The notes under the pieces were generated by a model that was not told where the DNA came from, searched no databases, and saw only the letters and a list, made by a program, of their open reading frames with translations. This document shows, one piece after another, positions 8,403 to 17,864 of a DNA stretch of 64,000 bases. Every line of letters starts with the position of its first letter. Within the stretch, counting starts at the first letter, position 1. The stretch is from Psychrobacter sp. Pi2-1 (GTDB lineage: Bacteria; Pseudomonadota; Gammaproteobacteria; Pseudomonadales; Moraxellaceae), in NCBI RefSeq assembly GCF_904846645.1, contig NZ_CAJHBO010000013.1, positions 25,396 through 89,395 of the forward strand, read 5' to 3'. Made by a program: the position numbers and the translations under genes.

Positions 8403-9662
8403 CTACCCAAATAAGCCATCGGGTCTGGGGCGTGCCAGCATCGGTAAATAACTGATGCAAAATAGCACAAAACAAGCAATCCAAGTGCCTTGAGCAATCA
8501 TAATCCATATTAGGTAATGACTCATATCTACTAGCGGTAGTAGGACGCGGCTGATAAATACCAATACCATCAAGCCGTACATAACGCTTACCGTTTTTGG
8601 CGGTTGATAAATACTGCGACCTGTATGTCCCAGAGATACTCTAGTCATCATTGCTAACGTCATCATACCAACACCAGCAATCGACAGGCCATGCATAGCG
8701 ATGCTATGCGGATAACCGAGCCAAGGTTGTAGTGAATACAATAAAAAACTCAAACACATGCCTGAAAATGCAATGTACAACGACCAAAGTAATGGCTTTT
8801 GCCAAATACCTTGATGATACCATCCTATCAGACGTACGATATTAATCACTGCTACGCCAAGTGCAGTAATCGTTAAAAAATACTTATTTGGATAAAATAC
8901 ATCACTAATAAAAAAGGCGAAGAAAAACACTAAGCTTGCGATATCTTGTGTCTTACTCTTACGTAGTTTAATGGGTTCTGACGTTTCCACATCTATACCC
9001 ATACTAAGACCACGTTCAATAAAAAATGGCACTACGCGGCGGCCAATCGTCAGCACCAGCCCGATAATCAAATAGAACCCACTATAAATTCCTATCTTAA
9101 TTGTATTTGTATCAGCATTGATAATACCCCAATAGCAGAGTCCGTTGCCAAAGGTCAGCAGTACCAGTTTTGCCAAGATACCTATTTGCTTGTATTGCTT
9201 AACTTGCCATACTGCTCGACATATCACATATGCCATCGAGGCGACAAATACTACATCAAAAATGGCTGCTATATATAACCACGATATACTATCACCTATG
9301 AACGTTATGCCAAGCCCAAAACCTAACCAGCTCAGACGTGCCAGCAACCAACAGACAAAGATACCTAGCAACTTATAGCCATGCGGCATCATCACCCCTG
9401 TCCATGTTTTGACTGCGGTTAGCAAAAACCCGGCTATCACTGCCATGGCATAACCATACACCATTTCATGGCCATGCCAGTATAACGGGTTCAAAACTTG
9501 TGCATCGATATCCGTGTAACCAGTGAACACAAACGCCCATAGCAGCATCGTTGCCACAGCAAATAGCGCAGCAGCACTAAAAAATATGCGAAAGCTCAAA
9601 TTAAGGATAGAATGCGGAGAGCTTGGTGGTTTGCTAGGTAACTTGATAGATTGCATAGCCAT
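8403..9662 (-). CDS. nnrS: NnrS family membrane protein (NO stress)
   Basis: This 419-residue polytopic inner-membrane protein has about twelve transmembrane segments and belongs to the NnrS family, whose members bind haem and copper and protect against nitrosative stress. The conserved start (FRIFFSAAALFAVATMLLW), YWHGHEMVYGYAMAVIAGFLLTA and the later AMHGLSIAGVGMMTLAMMTRVSLGHTGR are family signatures with the conserved histidines. The initiation codon may be the ATG at 9662 or the one at 9656. An NsrR-like operator lies 33-55 bp upstream and nsrR follows downstream, so the pair is probably autoregulated. Confidence 0.9.
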   Translation of the reverse strand: MAMQSIKLPSKPPSSPHSILNLSFRIFFSAAALFAVATMLLWAFVFTGYTDIDAQVLNPLYWHGHEMVYGYAMAVIAGFLLTAVKTWTGVMMPHGYKLLGIFVCWLLARLSWLGFGLGITFIGDSISWLYIAAIFDVVFVASMAYVICRAVWQVKQYKQIGILAKLVLLTFGNGLCYWGIINADTNTIKIGIYSGFYLIIGLVLTIGRRVVPFFIERGLSMGIDVETSEPIKLRKSKTQDIASLVFFFAFFISDVFYPNKYFLTITALGVAVINIVRLIGWYHQGIWQKPLLWSLYIAFSGMCLSFLLYSLQPWLGYPHSIAMHGLSIAGVGMMTLAMMTRVSLGHTGRSIYQPPKTVSVMYGLMVLVFISRVLLPLVDMSHYLIWIMIAQGTWIACFVLFCISYLPMLARPRPDGLFG

Positions 9663-9694
9663 CTTCTTAGAGGAATATAGATGGCTCTAATTAT

Positions 9695-9717
9695 AACATT
9701 CATTTTAAATGAACTTT
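9695..9717. promoter_or_regulatory. Putative NsrR operator upstream of nnrS
   Basis: The arms AACATTCATTT and AAATGAACTTT flank one T in an 11-1-11 arrangement, close to the published NsrR pattern of AAGATGCATTT-like half-sites. The core TTCATTT/AAATGAA is perfectly symmetric. It lies upstream of the nnrS-nsrR unit. Confidence 0.6.
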
Positions 9718-9866
9718 ATAAATCTTTAGTCTAACTATAAAATACTTTACTCACCGAAGTGCGGCGCCTACGGTAGTCTCTCAAAGCGACGTCCCAAGTA
9801 TAAAAATAGAGAAACCAGGCTGGCTGTTCTTTAGCTGTTATTTGGCCATGACTTAGTTAATATCAC

Positions 9867-10304
9867 TTACAACTGTAATGCCGCAATGACTAACGATACG
9901 ACCACTATCGCCGTGACATACTGTCTAATTTTAAAATATACATCGCTAATAATCTGCGCGCGATGCAGACTATAATCAATAACCAATAGACTTATATAAC
10001 CGACAACCAATAGCCAAATAAAGCTACTGGCTGATAAGATTAAAAACCCAAGCCAAAGGCAAAGCGCAATGACATTGCTATACAGTGGAAGCCTAATAGC
10101 CCACTTATTGTCGTCAGCTAAATCTAAATGATTACCCCAATGTGCGCCTGCCATAAACGATGCAATCACTAGTCCATAAGCACTTAATATATCGACTACT
10201 GAACCAAGCATAGGCACGGTAACAACGTCTACCATCAATAAAAATGCACAGGCGACAAACGGAGTAGCACCTGCAAAAGTGAGATAAGGACTGGGCTTTT
10301 TCAT
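9867..10304 (-). CDS. DUF3429 family membrane protein
   Basis: This 145-residue protein has four to five hydrophobic segments. The FAGATPFVACAFLL start and the central SFMAGAHWGNHLDL stretch are typical of DUF3429, a family of unknown function. It lies 69 bp downstream of the photolyase gene in the same direction and may share its transcript, suggesting a link to light or DNA-damage response by context only. Confidence 0.75.
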   Translation of the reverse strand: MKKPSPYLTFAGATPFVACAFLLMVDVVTVPMLGSVVDILSAYGLVIASFMAGAHWGNHLDLADDNKWAIRLPLYSNVIALCLWLGFLILSASSFIWLLVVGYISLLVIDYSLHRAQIISDVYFKIRQYVTAIVVVSLVIAALQL

Positions 10305-10373
10305 TGTTTAAACCTATCTTATGATTAATCTAATAATAGTTGTCACCTGTTGAGTGGAAATTTTCCACATACA

Positions 10374-11756
10374 TTAATAGCTCTTTTGAGTGTTACCTTG
10401 CCACTGACGAATAAAATCACCGTTTGGATCGTATTGCTGGGTTTGCTTGTCGAGATTAAACTGTCTGCATCCTCTTGGGTCAGCGCCGACGCCTGCCAGA
10501 TATTGCCAATTGCCCCAATTGCTGCCGACATCATAATCAACAAGATGTTGCTCAAAGTAAGCTGCACCATACCGCCAATCAAGGCCTAGCTCATGGATAA
10601 AGCAACTGGCAACCAGTTGTCGTCCGCGATTCGACATATAACCTGTCGTGCGCAATTGGTTCATGCATGCGTTGACGATAGGATATTGTGTTGTACCACT
10701 CTTCCATTGCGCTAACAGATTTTCGTCCAATTGAGTTGAAGGCGCGTGCTGAGCGATGCCTTTAAACCAAAACAACTTTTGCCGATGGGTGACAGCATAC
10801 CAATAAAAATACTCACGCCACAGCAGCTCGAACCATATCCAGTAGGTAGAGTCATTTGCGATGATATCGCACTCATAACGACGTAGACGATTCAATACTG
10901 TGTTTAAAGACAGTGAGCCGTTTGCCAGCCAAGCGGAGAACTTCGTAGAATGTGTCCAGTCATCAAGCGCGTTTCGGGTTGTTTTATAAGTGCTCGGCGC
11001 ATCGGAATCAAAATAGCTATTTAAGTGCTTGAGGCCATTTAACTCACCACCTGTAAAACTGGATAGCTGCTGTGATGGCTTATCAAGCCCTGCATGATCA
11101 GACAACTGCGATTCAAAAAAGTACTCGTCCCTACTCTGCACACTTTCAGGCAATGGAGCAAGTGATTCTGGCGTTGGAGAAATGGCTATATCTTTTTCTG
11201 CATGCAGCAAATCATAATCAGTCTCAATTTGTTTACGAAATTGCGTAAAGCTTTTGGGTAAGCTCTCTAGCGGTAACTCGTCAAACAAAGTCGCTGTTGT
11301 TTGAATGTGCCACTGTATCTCTGGATATTTCGCCTGTAGAAGCTCATATACTTTGTTTTGATTATAATCTGCCGTTTGACTGATGCAAATATCCGTCACT
11401 TGTTGCTGCTCTATTAGATCATTCAACTGAGTAAAGACGTCCAATGCTTTATCGCCTTTTTGTAAATACAGCAACCTATTACCACGCTGTATCAATGACG
11501 TATTTAAATCAGCCAAGCTCTCATGCAAAAACTGCTGGCGGGCTTGACCTATAGCCTCATAACGATAGGCGTTGTAATGGTCTTTATCGTCTAATATATC
11601 TGTCAACGATGACGCATAAACCAATAGCAATTTGCCATCAGTGGAGATTTCAGATGCTTTTAATAGAGTGGCATTGTCTGCTACTCTCAAGTCATTGTGA
11701 AATAGTACCAATGTGACATTGTTATTCTCTGAGCTGTTCACTGCTTGATTTGACAT
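10374..11756 (-). CDS. Deoxyribodipyrimidine photolyase / cryptochrome, DASH type
   Basis: The 460-residue FAD flavoprotein uses blue light to repair pyrimidine dimers (DASH members act mainly on single-stranded DNA). The antenna domain starts with VTLVLFHNDLRVADN. The catalytic FAD domain holds GGELNGLKHLNSYF, ARTR-like KTTRNALDD, STKFSAWLANGSLS, WRYGAAYFEQHLVDYDVGSN and NWQYLAGVGADPRG; the last, with QFNLDKQTQQYDPNGDF, follows DASH proteins rather than class I CPD photolyases. Length is in the normal range. Confidence 0.88.
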   Translation of the reverse strand: MSNQAVNSSENNNVTLVLFHNDLRVADNATLLKASEISTDGKLLLVYASSLTDILDDKDHYNAYRYEAIGQARQQFLHESLADLNTSLIQRGNRLLYLQKGDKALDVFTQLNDLIEQQQVTDICISQTADYNQNKVYELLQAKYPEIQWHIQTTATLFDELPLESLPKSFTQFRKQIETDYDLLHAEKDIAISPTPESLAPLPESVQSRDEYFFESQLSDHAGLDKPSQQLSSFTGGELNGLKHLNSYFDSDAPSTYKTTRNALDDWTHSTKFSAWLANGSLSLNTVLNRLRRYECDIIANDSTYWIWFELLWREYFYWYAVTHRQKLFWFKGIAQHAPSTQLDENLLAQWKSGTTQYPIVNACMNQLRTTGYMSNRGRQLVASCFIHELGLDWRYGAAYFEQHLVDYDVGSNWGNWQYLAGVGADPRGCRQFNLDKQTQQYDPNGDFIRQWQGNTQKSY

Positions 11757-11954
11757 ATCTTATCCTTCTGGCTGTTTAGCGCTTATTTTAGTCTTTAACC
11801 TTGAAATATCGTATACAGTGTAAAACATCCTTAGCATTCCACTTTGATACTAACCTCATACTTGTAAGGCAATGCGCTCAGCCCCAGAAACTACTTATAA
11901 GCATTGACTATCATATGTCTGACTGCTTAAATGGCTTACCTCTAGGAGAACACC

Positions 11955-12203
11955 ATGACTCAAAATAATACTACGACTGAAGAAAATAAATCAGATGAAA
12001 AGCGTAAACTTATCAATCGATTTTTGATGAGGCTGACAAAAGAGCAGCCTCAAATGTATTACGCGACCACCTCTGAGATATCGCGAAGTATTCATACAAT
12101 GATAAAAGAGCACACCAATCGCCTGTCGGTAGAAGAACAAGCATTGGTAAGACGAATGACTATGGAAGAGATTGAAGGCTTACTTGGTTTTCATGCCAGA
12201 TGA
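11955..12203 (+). CDS. Small conserved-looking hypothetical protein
   Basis: This 82-residue charged soluble protein has AGGAGA 7 nt before the ATG and a terminator just downstream, which support a real gene. No domain is recognised. It is helix-rich with a central cluster of basic residues and ends EEIEGLLGFHAR. It lies divergent from the photolyase and may share its promoter region. Confidence 0.6.
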   Translation: MTQNNTTTEENKSDEKRKLINRFLMRLTKEQPQMYYATTSEISRSIHTMIKEHTNRLSVEEQALVRRMTMEEIEGLLGFHAR

Positions 12204-12255
12204 ATGATTTACTAATTTTCAGATACATCATTTTCAGTAAGTTGCCAAATATCAC

Positions 12256-12292
12256 ACAAAAAAAAGACCGCTATCAAAGCAGTCTTTTTTAT
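12256..12292. terminator. Bidirectional terminator
   Basis: AAAAAAGACCGC and GCAGTCTTTTTT pair over a short loop, with A- and T-runs on both sides. It serves the small protein gene and the convergent aldehyde dehydrogenase. Confidence 0.75.
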
Positions 12293-12320
12293 TAGCTATT
12301 AGCATTCTATTTTAGGACAA

Positions 12321-13799
12321 TTAGAATGGATATTCGCGTGGCTCATTTTGCATTGAGATCCAATGCGTTCTAGTAAACTCTTCTAGTACCCACTCACCGT
12401 TAAAACGGCCAATGCCTGAGTTTTTCTCACCACCAAACGGCGTATTGCTTTCATCATTGACCGAGATATCATTGATGTGGGTCATGCCAGCTCTGATACC
12501 GCGAGCGAAGCGCAGACCTTTTTGCATATCAGCAGTGAACACGGCACTAGACAGACCATACATAGAATCATTGGCAATCGATAGCGCATCGTCTTCGTCT
12601 TTAGCACGGATGATACCAACCAATGGTCCAAACACTTCATTGCGTGATAGATCCATTTCGCGAGTCACTTCGGTAAAGATGTGCGGCGGTACGACTTGGC
12701 CTTCAATCTCGCCACTGAGTATCATTTTTGCGCCTTCTTCCTGCGCTTTAGCGATTTTTTCTTTGAGCGATTTAACTTGTTTTTCATTGATGATTGGACC
12801 AACAGCGGTATCTTGCTTATTAGGATCACCGACGTTTAGTGTTTTAACGTGCGCTAAGAAACGCTCCACGAAATCATCATATATCTCGTCTTCTACGATG
12901 ACTCTGTTAATCGCGATACAGATTTGACCTTGATGCAAGAATTTACCAAAGGCAGCCGCTTTTACTGCTTGCTCAATATCAGCATCTTTTAGTACCACAA
13001 ATGGACTGTTGCCACCTAGCTCAAGCGCCACTTGTTTGATGTATTCACCACCATTGGCCAACTCACCAATATGTTTGCCCACTGAAGTCGAACCTGTGAA
13101 CGACACTAGACTTGGCGCTTTGTGTTCAACGATTGCATCGCCTATCTCACTACCTGAGCCGACCACGACGTTTAATAGACCTTTTGGTAGACCTGCCTCT
13201 TCAAACACTTTGGCCAATAGCAAACCACCTGTCACTGGCGTATCGCTAGCAGGCTTGAGTACCACGGCATTACCAAGCGCTAAGGCTGGCGCGATTGAGC
13301 GCTGCGTTAAATGTAATGGGAAGTTCCATGGGCTAATGACAGCGACAACGCCGATTGGCTCACGATAAATGAAGTTTTCTTTACCAGGGGTATTTGATGG
13401 ACGAATCTCACCATGAACACGATTAGGGAATGTCGCTGCTTCAAGGGTAATCGCGCGCGTCGCACCGAACTCGACCATGGCTTTGATACGAGTACTGCCC
13501 GACTCTTTGATTAGCCAATCAACGATTTCCTCTTTGCGCTGATCGAGTATGTTGACCACTTTATACAACACTGCGGCGCGCTCTGCTGGTGTCTGCTTGG
13601 CCCATGCTTCTTGAGCTTGGGTCGCCGCATCATAGGCTTCGTTCAACTGATCTTTGGTCGCTTGCTGGATCTCTACAAGCGTATCACCGTTATATGGATT
13701 GGTATTGGTGTTGGTGCTATCGTCTTTACCGGTTTGCCATTCACCAGCGATGAACTGTAAATGAAAGTCACTATATGCACTCGTAGTATTGGTTGACAT
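12321..13799 (-). CDS. NAD(P)-dependent aldehyde dehydrogenase
   Basis: The 492-residue enzyme oxidises an aldehyde to the acid. Visible are the cofactor segment [10 protein letters not shown], the general-base motif ELGGNSP and the catalytic cysteine in [11 protein letters not shown], followed by [10 protein letters not shown]. The sequence is near benzaldehyde/vanillin dehydrogenases, but substrate is not decided. AAGGA overlaps an upstream ATG at 13805; the ATG at 13799 ([10 protein letters not shown]) has proper spacing and is used here. It is divergent from the NemR-like regulator, and the intervening region carries the first 18-bp NemR-type site, so co-regulation with the detoxification operon is likely. 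Confidence 0.88.
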   Translation of the reverse strand: MSTNTTSAYSDFHLQFIAGEWQTGKDDSTNTNTNPYNGDTLVEIQQATKDQLNEAYDAATQAQEAWAKQTPAERAAVLYKVVNILDQRKEEIVDWLIKESGSTRIKAMVEFGATRAITLEAATFPNRVHGEIRPSNTPGKENFIYREPIGVVAVISPWNFPLHLTQRSIAPALALGNAVVLKPASDTPVTGGLLLAKVFEEAGLPKGLLNVVVGSGSEIGDAIVEHKAPSLVSFTGSTSVGKHIGELANGGEYIKQVALELGGNSPFVVLKDADIEQAVKAAAFGKFLHQGQICIAINRVIVEDEIYDDFVERFLAHVKTLNVGDPNKQDTAVGPIINEKQVKSLKEKIAKAQEEGAKMILSGEIEGQVVPPHIFTEVTREMDLSRNEVFGPLVGIIRAKDEDDALSIANDSMYGLSSAVFTADMQKGLRFARGIRAGMTHINDISVNDESNTPFGGEKNSGIGRFNGEWVLEEFTRTHWISMQNEPREYPF

Positions 13800-14227
13800 A
13801 ATCATCCTTATTTTTAGTTTGTTATGTTAAGTATTGGTTTTCGATTATTAAAATAAAATTGTTAAGTCGGCGATATCTTAATGAGAAAATATCTGGCAGG
13901 TAGTAAGTCTGAAATCGTTACCAAGCTATCAATCAATAGTCATCAATTAAAAAAAGCTCTAATGAAAAATGATCTTTAGCAATAAATACTAACGGTAACG
14001 GATAACAACAAAACCTACCTTGCTAGACGACTGGTCTAATGCTACCATAGCTACTAATAAAACAAGACTATTTTGTCAGTGAATATTGTTGATAAAACGT
14101 AACACATATAACTATATCCTATTACAATACGCCATCAACGTGACGTTCAAATGAACGCTAACTGTTTTAACTGACTATCTAATGCATACGCTAATACAAG
14201 CAACTACTAAGGGAGATAATCCTGTTT
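13800..14227. other. 428-bp divergent control region
   Basis: This region holds the NemR-type box (14023-14040) and a second palindrome CGTTCA-AA-TGAACG (14144-14157) nearer the regulator gene. No coding sequence is apparent. Confidence 0.5.
14023..14040. promoter_or_regulatory. NemR-type operator, copy 1
   Basis: CTAGACGACTGGTCTAAT contains the arms TAGAC and GTCTA. It is identical over 18 bp to the site at 15031-15048 and lies between the aldehyde dehydrogenase and its divergent regulator. Confidence 0.75.
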
Positions 14228-14827
14228 ATGTCTAATACAGACGCAACGACACCAGATACTAAAGCTCATTTACTTGCCACTGGCTACCAATTAATCGCCA
14301 AAAAAGGTTTTACCGCTGTTGGTCTAAAGCAAATTTTAGATACAGCAGGTGTGCCAAAGGGTTCTTTTTACCATTATTTCGCTTCTAAAGAAGCCTTTGG
14401 TGAAGCCATTATTAATCATTACTTTAGCTTATATAAGACTCGGTTGGATGTCATCGATGCACAAGATGTCAGTGCACAGCAAAAGCTATATGATTATTTT
14501 CAAAACTGGTATGACACCCAGCAGAATGGCTGTGACCATGAGAAATGCTTGGTAGTGAAGCTCAGCGCAGAGGTAGCCGATATGTCAGAAACCATGCGTA
14601 AGGCACTCGATACTGGCTATCAGCAGACGACCATGTGGCTCGCTAAGCAGATCAAAGCTGGCTGGCTCGATGAGTCCGTCCCTCGTCACGATAACATCTC
14701 GGCTGAGAGTATGGCCAAGCGTTGGTATTTTGCATGGCTTGGCGCAAGCTTGATTGCAAAGATTAGCCAAACCAATACCCCTTTAGCAGAAATTTGGCAG
14801 ATGACCACGACCCAAATGGGACGCTAA
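14228..14827 (+). CDS. nemR: TetR-family electrophile-sensing repressor, NemR-like
   Basis: The 199-residue regulator has an N-terminal helix-turn-helix (KAHLLATGYQLIAKKGFTAVGLKQIL, then VPKGSFYHYFASKEAFGEAI). In E. coli, NemR derepresses reductases and glyoxalase upon oxidation of a conserved cysteine by quinones, hypochlorite or methylglyoxal. The segment CLVVKLSAEVADMSETMRKAL and the late WLGASLIAKIS match NemR, including the equivalent of the redox cysteine (Cys before LVVKLSAEV). The neighbouring enzymes fit that role. AcuR-type regulators are related alternatives. The start is preceded by AAGGGAGA. Confidence 0.8.
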   Translation: MSNTDATTPDTKAHLLATGYQLIAKKGFTAVGLKQILDTAGVPKGSFYHYFASKEAFGEAIINHYFSLYKTRLDVIDAQDVSAQQKLYDYFQNWYDTQQNGCDHEKCLVVKLSAEVADMSETMRKALDTGYQQTTMWLAKQIKAGWLDESVPRHDNISAESMAKRWYFAWLGASLIAKISQTNTPLAEIWQMTTTQMGR

Positions 14828-15030
14828 TCGTCAACTGTTCGGATTTCTAGCGACTGCACTTCTAACGTAACTATTAAGGCACATTGAATATTCATAACGC
14901 TCATAGATAGTAGCTGTCAGTACTATGCTTGAGTGTTCAGTGTGCTTTATTGCCTTCTCTTTTTTAAACGAATTTCTTAAAGACATCTGCATACGGCTTA
15001 GACAGTTATACGAGAGTTTTGTAAATATCA

Positions 15031-15048
15031 CTAGACGACTGGTCTAAT
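15031..15048. promoter_or_regulatory. NemR-type operator, copy 2, overlapping a promoter
   Basis: The same 18-mer as at 14023 recurs here. TAGACG (15032-15037) can act as the -35 and TACAAT (15054-15059) as the -10 with a 16-bp spacer, so a bound repressor would block RNA polymerase for the downstream reductase operon. Confidence 0.75.
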
Positions 15049-15196
15049 TGGTGTACAATGCGCACAAATATTAAGAATGAATGTCTATACGAGCATTGCT
15101 TATCATTCATTGATTAATATCAGACAATATCTCATGTCAAAACCATTTAATTGAACCGTTTTTATTAAACACTTTTTATTACTAATTAGGAATCTT

Positions 15197-16408
15197 ATGA
15201 ATAACTTCCAATACTACAACCCAGTCCGTATCGTTTTTGGTGAAGGTCAAATCGAACAATTATCAGATCTAGTCCCTACTGATGCGCGTGTACTCATTAC
15301 TTATGGTGGTGGTTCAGCACAGCGTACTGGTACTTTAGACGAAGTGAAAACAGCATTAGCGGCAAGCGGTAACCGTACTGTATTTGAATTTGGTGGCATC
15401 GAAGCCAACCCAGAGTTCACCACGCTACTTAAAGCCGCTGATATGGTTAATGAGCACAACATCGACTTCTTATTAGCAGTTGGCGGTGGTTCTGTGATTG
15501 ATGGCAGCAAATTTGTCGCACTCGTTTCTTCGTTAACTGAAGAGGACGGCACTGTCTCACGTGACCAAGCTTGGGATGCCTTAACTGGTTATTGCAAAAA
15601 CATCGACTCTGCTGTCGACTTGGGTGCTGTATTGACTATCCCAGCCACAGGTTCTGAGATGAACTCAGGCGGCGTGATTAACTATAGTGAGCGTCAAGCA
15701 AAACTACCATTTGGTAACCCACTTGCCTTCCCTAAATTCTCGATTCTAGATCCAATCAAAACACTTACCTTGCCTGAGCGTCAGGTGATGAATGGTGTGG
15801 CTGATGCATTTGTTCATGTAATGGAACAATATCTGACTTACCCAGTAAACGCTAAAGTACAAGATGCCTTTGCTGAAAGCTTGCTTAAAATCCTTATCGA
15901 TGAAGGTCTAGTTGTTAAGCAAGATCCAGAAAACCTAGAAACACGTAAAAACATTATGTGGACAGCAACCATGGCATTGAACGGTCTGATCGGTACTGGT
16001 GTACCACAAGATTGGACAACTCACATGGTTGGTCATGAGCTGACGTCACTACACGCTATCGATCATGCACGTACGCTAACCATCGTATTGCCATCAGTCA
16101 TGCGTGAGCTAAAAGAAAGCAAAAAAGCAAAACTGATTCAGTATGCGCGTAACGTATGGAACATTACCGATACTGACTTAGATGACAATGCTGTCATCGA
16201 AACGGCTATTGTTTACACTGAAAACTTCTTCCGCGAGCTTGGCTTGCCAGTTAGCCTAGAAGACGTTGACTTGACGGAATCAGCGATTGATCCAATCATC
16301 AAGCAGCTTGAAGTGCATAACATGGTTAAGCTTGGTGAGCATGGTACCAACGACTTAGAAGTATCACGTCGTATCCTGCAGCGTGCTGTAACTAGCAAAG
16401 CGTCTTAA
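15197..16408 (+). CDS. yqhD: YqhD-like iron/zinc-containing alcohol dehydrogenase (aldehyde reductase)
   Basis: The 403-residue group III alcohol dehydrogenase reduces short-chain and lipid-peroxide-derived aldehydes with NADPH. Motifs are VLITYGGGSAQRTG, LLAVGGGSVIDGSKF and the metal-binding residues in ADAFVHVMEQY (Asp, His) and HMVGHELTSLHAIDHARTL (His, His). GSEMNSGGVI is also YqhD-like. It is the first gene of a run of detoxification enzymes, preceded by the second NemR-type operator and a 140-bp leader. TTAGGAAT is the ribosome-binding site. Confidence 0.88.
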   Translation: MNNFQYYNPVRIVFGEGQIEQLSDLVPTDARVLITYGGGSAQRTGTLDEVKTALAASGNRTVFEFGGIEANPEFTTLLKAADMVNEHNIDFLLAVGGGSVIDGSKFVALVSSLTEEDGTVSRDQAWDALTGYCKNIDSAVDLGAVLTIPATGSEMNSGGVINYSERQAKLPFGNPLAFPKFSILDPIKTLTLPERQVMNGVADAFVHVMEQYLTYPVNAKVQDAFAESLLKILIDEGLVVKQDPENLETRKNIMWTATMALNGLIGTGVPQDWTTHMVGHELTSLHAIDHARTLTIVLPSVMRELKESKKAKLIQYARNVWNITDTDLDDNAVIETAIVYTENFFRELGLPVSLEDVDLTESAIDPIIKQLEVHNMVKLGEHGTNDLEVSRRILQRAVTSKAS

Positions 16409-16575
16409 TAAGCGCTATAGCAAAAACTGTCAGAACAATTATAAGAAAAATCGCGACAGTAATAATAAGTACATATCGTTATGCTATTTATAGTAGTAGC
16501 TATTCCATGCTGAGTAGCTGCTACACTTAACACTACTATAATAATGACAATTAATAAATATAAAGGAGTCCTACA

Positions 16576-17625
16576 ATGAGCTTCGACAAACAACAGAATC
16601 AACAAACAAACCGTCAAATAAAATTGGCTAGCCGTCCTAATGGCGAGCCAACTGCTGACAACTTTGACATGGCGACTAGCGACATTCCTACGCCAAAAGA
16701 TAACGAGATGCTACTACGCACGGTATATCTGTCACTAGATCCATATATGCGTGGACGTATGAGTGATGCAAAAAGCTATGCAGACCCATTAGAAGTCGGT
16801 GACGTCATCATGGGTGGTACCGTAGCGCAAGTAGTCGAGTCGAATATCGACAACTTTGCGGTAGGCGACTTAGTCGTATCAAACTCAGGCTGGCAGGACT
16901 ACAGTGTCAGTGATGGCGAAGGCGTCCTCAAACTGGACAAAAACATGTCTAACCCTTCTTATGGTTTAGGTGTGTTAGGTATGCCAGGGTTCACCGGTTA
17001 TATGGGTTTGACTGATATAGGTAAACCACAAAAAGGCGAGACTTTAGTCGTGGCAGCAGCAACTGGACCGGTCGGTGCCACTGTCGGTCAAGTGGGTAAT
17101 CAATATGGTCTGCGCACTGTCGGTGTGGCAGGCGGTAAAGAGAAATGCGACTTTGCGGTCAATGAGCTTGGCTTTGATATCTGTATCGATCATAAAGCCG
17201 ACGACTTCGCTGAGCAATTAAAAGCAGCATGTCCAGATGGTATCGACATCTACTATGAAAACGTTGGCGGTAAAGTATTTGATGCAGTAATGCCATTGCT
17301 TAACGACCACGCTCGTATTCCAGTATGTGGTCTGGTATCGCAGTACAACGCAACTGATTTACCGGATGGCAAAGATCGCCTAGGTATGCTGATGGGTCTT
17401 ATCTTAAGCCAACGCCTAACTGTCAGAGGTTTTATTATCTTTGAAGAGTACGGCGATCACTTCCCAGAGTTCTTAGAAACCATGAGCAAATGGGTGGAGT
17501 CAGGCGAAGTAAAAACCAAAGAGCACATTACTGACGGTTTGGATAATGCCCCAGATGCATTTGTCAGTATGTTAAACGGTGATAACTTTGGTAAGACTGT
17601 AATCAAAGTATCTGACGTCAAATAG
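16576..17625 (+). CDS. curA: NADPH-dependent alkenal/curcumin reductase CurA-like
   Basis: The 349-residue zinc-independent medium-chain reductase reduces activated double bonds of enones such as alkenals. It contains LSLDPYMRGRM, the GFTGYMGL motif, the nucleotide-binding segment AAATGPVGATVGQV and YYENVGGKVFDAVM, all of the leukotriene-B4-dehydrogenase/CurA type. AAAGGAGTCC precedes the ATG. It probably belongs to the NemR-type regulon with the upstream reductase and the two genes downstream. Confidence 0.88.
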   Translation: MSFDKQQNQQTNRQIKLASRPNGEPTADNFDMATSDIPTPKDNEMLLRTVYLSLDPYMRGRMSDAKSYADPLEVGDVIMGGTVAQVVESNIDNFAVGDLVVSNSGWQDYSVSDGEGVLKLDKNMSNPSYGLGVLGMPGFTGYMGLTDIGKPQKGETLVVAAATGPVGATVGQVGNQYGLRTVGVAGGKEKCDFAVNELGFDICIDHKADDFAEQLKAACPDGIDIYYENVGGKVFDAVMPLLNDHARIPVCGLVSQYNATDLPDGKDRLGMLMGLILSQRLTVRGFIIFEEYGDHFPEFLETMSKWVESGEVKTKEHITDGLDNAPDAFVSMLNGDNFGKTVIKVSDVK

Positions 17626-17864
17626 TTACTGGTTAAACATTCGCTAGTTAAGTAGTTACCGACAGTTAGCAATCGTTGTGAATAACTACTTAACAACATA
17701 AATTGCTAATATCACTACTGAAAATTGATTACAAAGCAGGAATAATGCTAACAGTCATTATTTGCATTTAGGCTAATTAAGTAAAAACAGCTAGTGATGC
17801 AACGGAAAACTTATGACTGTTGGCTATATCGTTACTAACACATAAATAATAAACAAGGATAATT

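Noticed and set aside
8311..8508. N-terminal extension of NsrR to 8508
   Set aside because: It overlaps the nnrS coding end, has no Rrf2 similarity, and the canonical MRLTNYSDYALR start with a ribosome-binding site lies at 8310.
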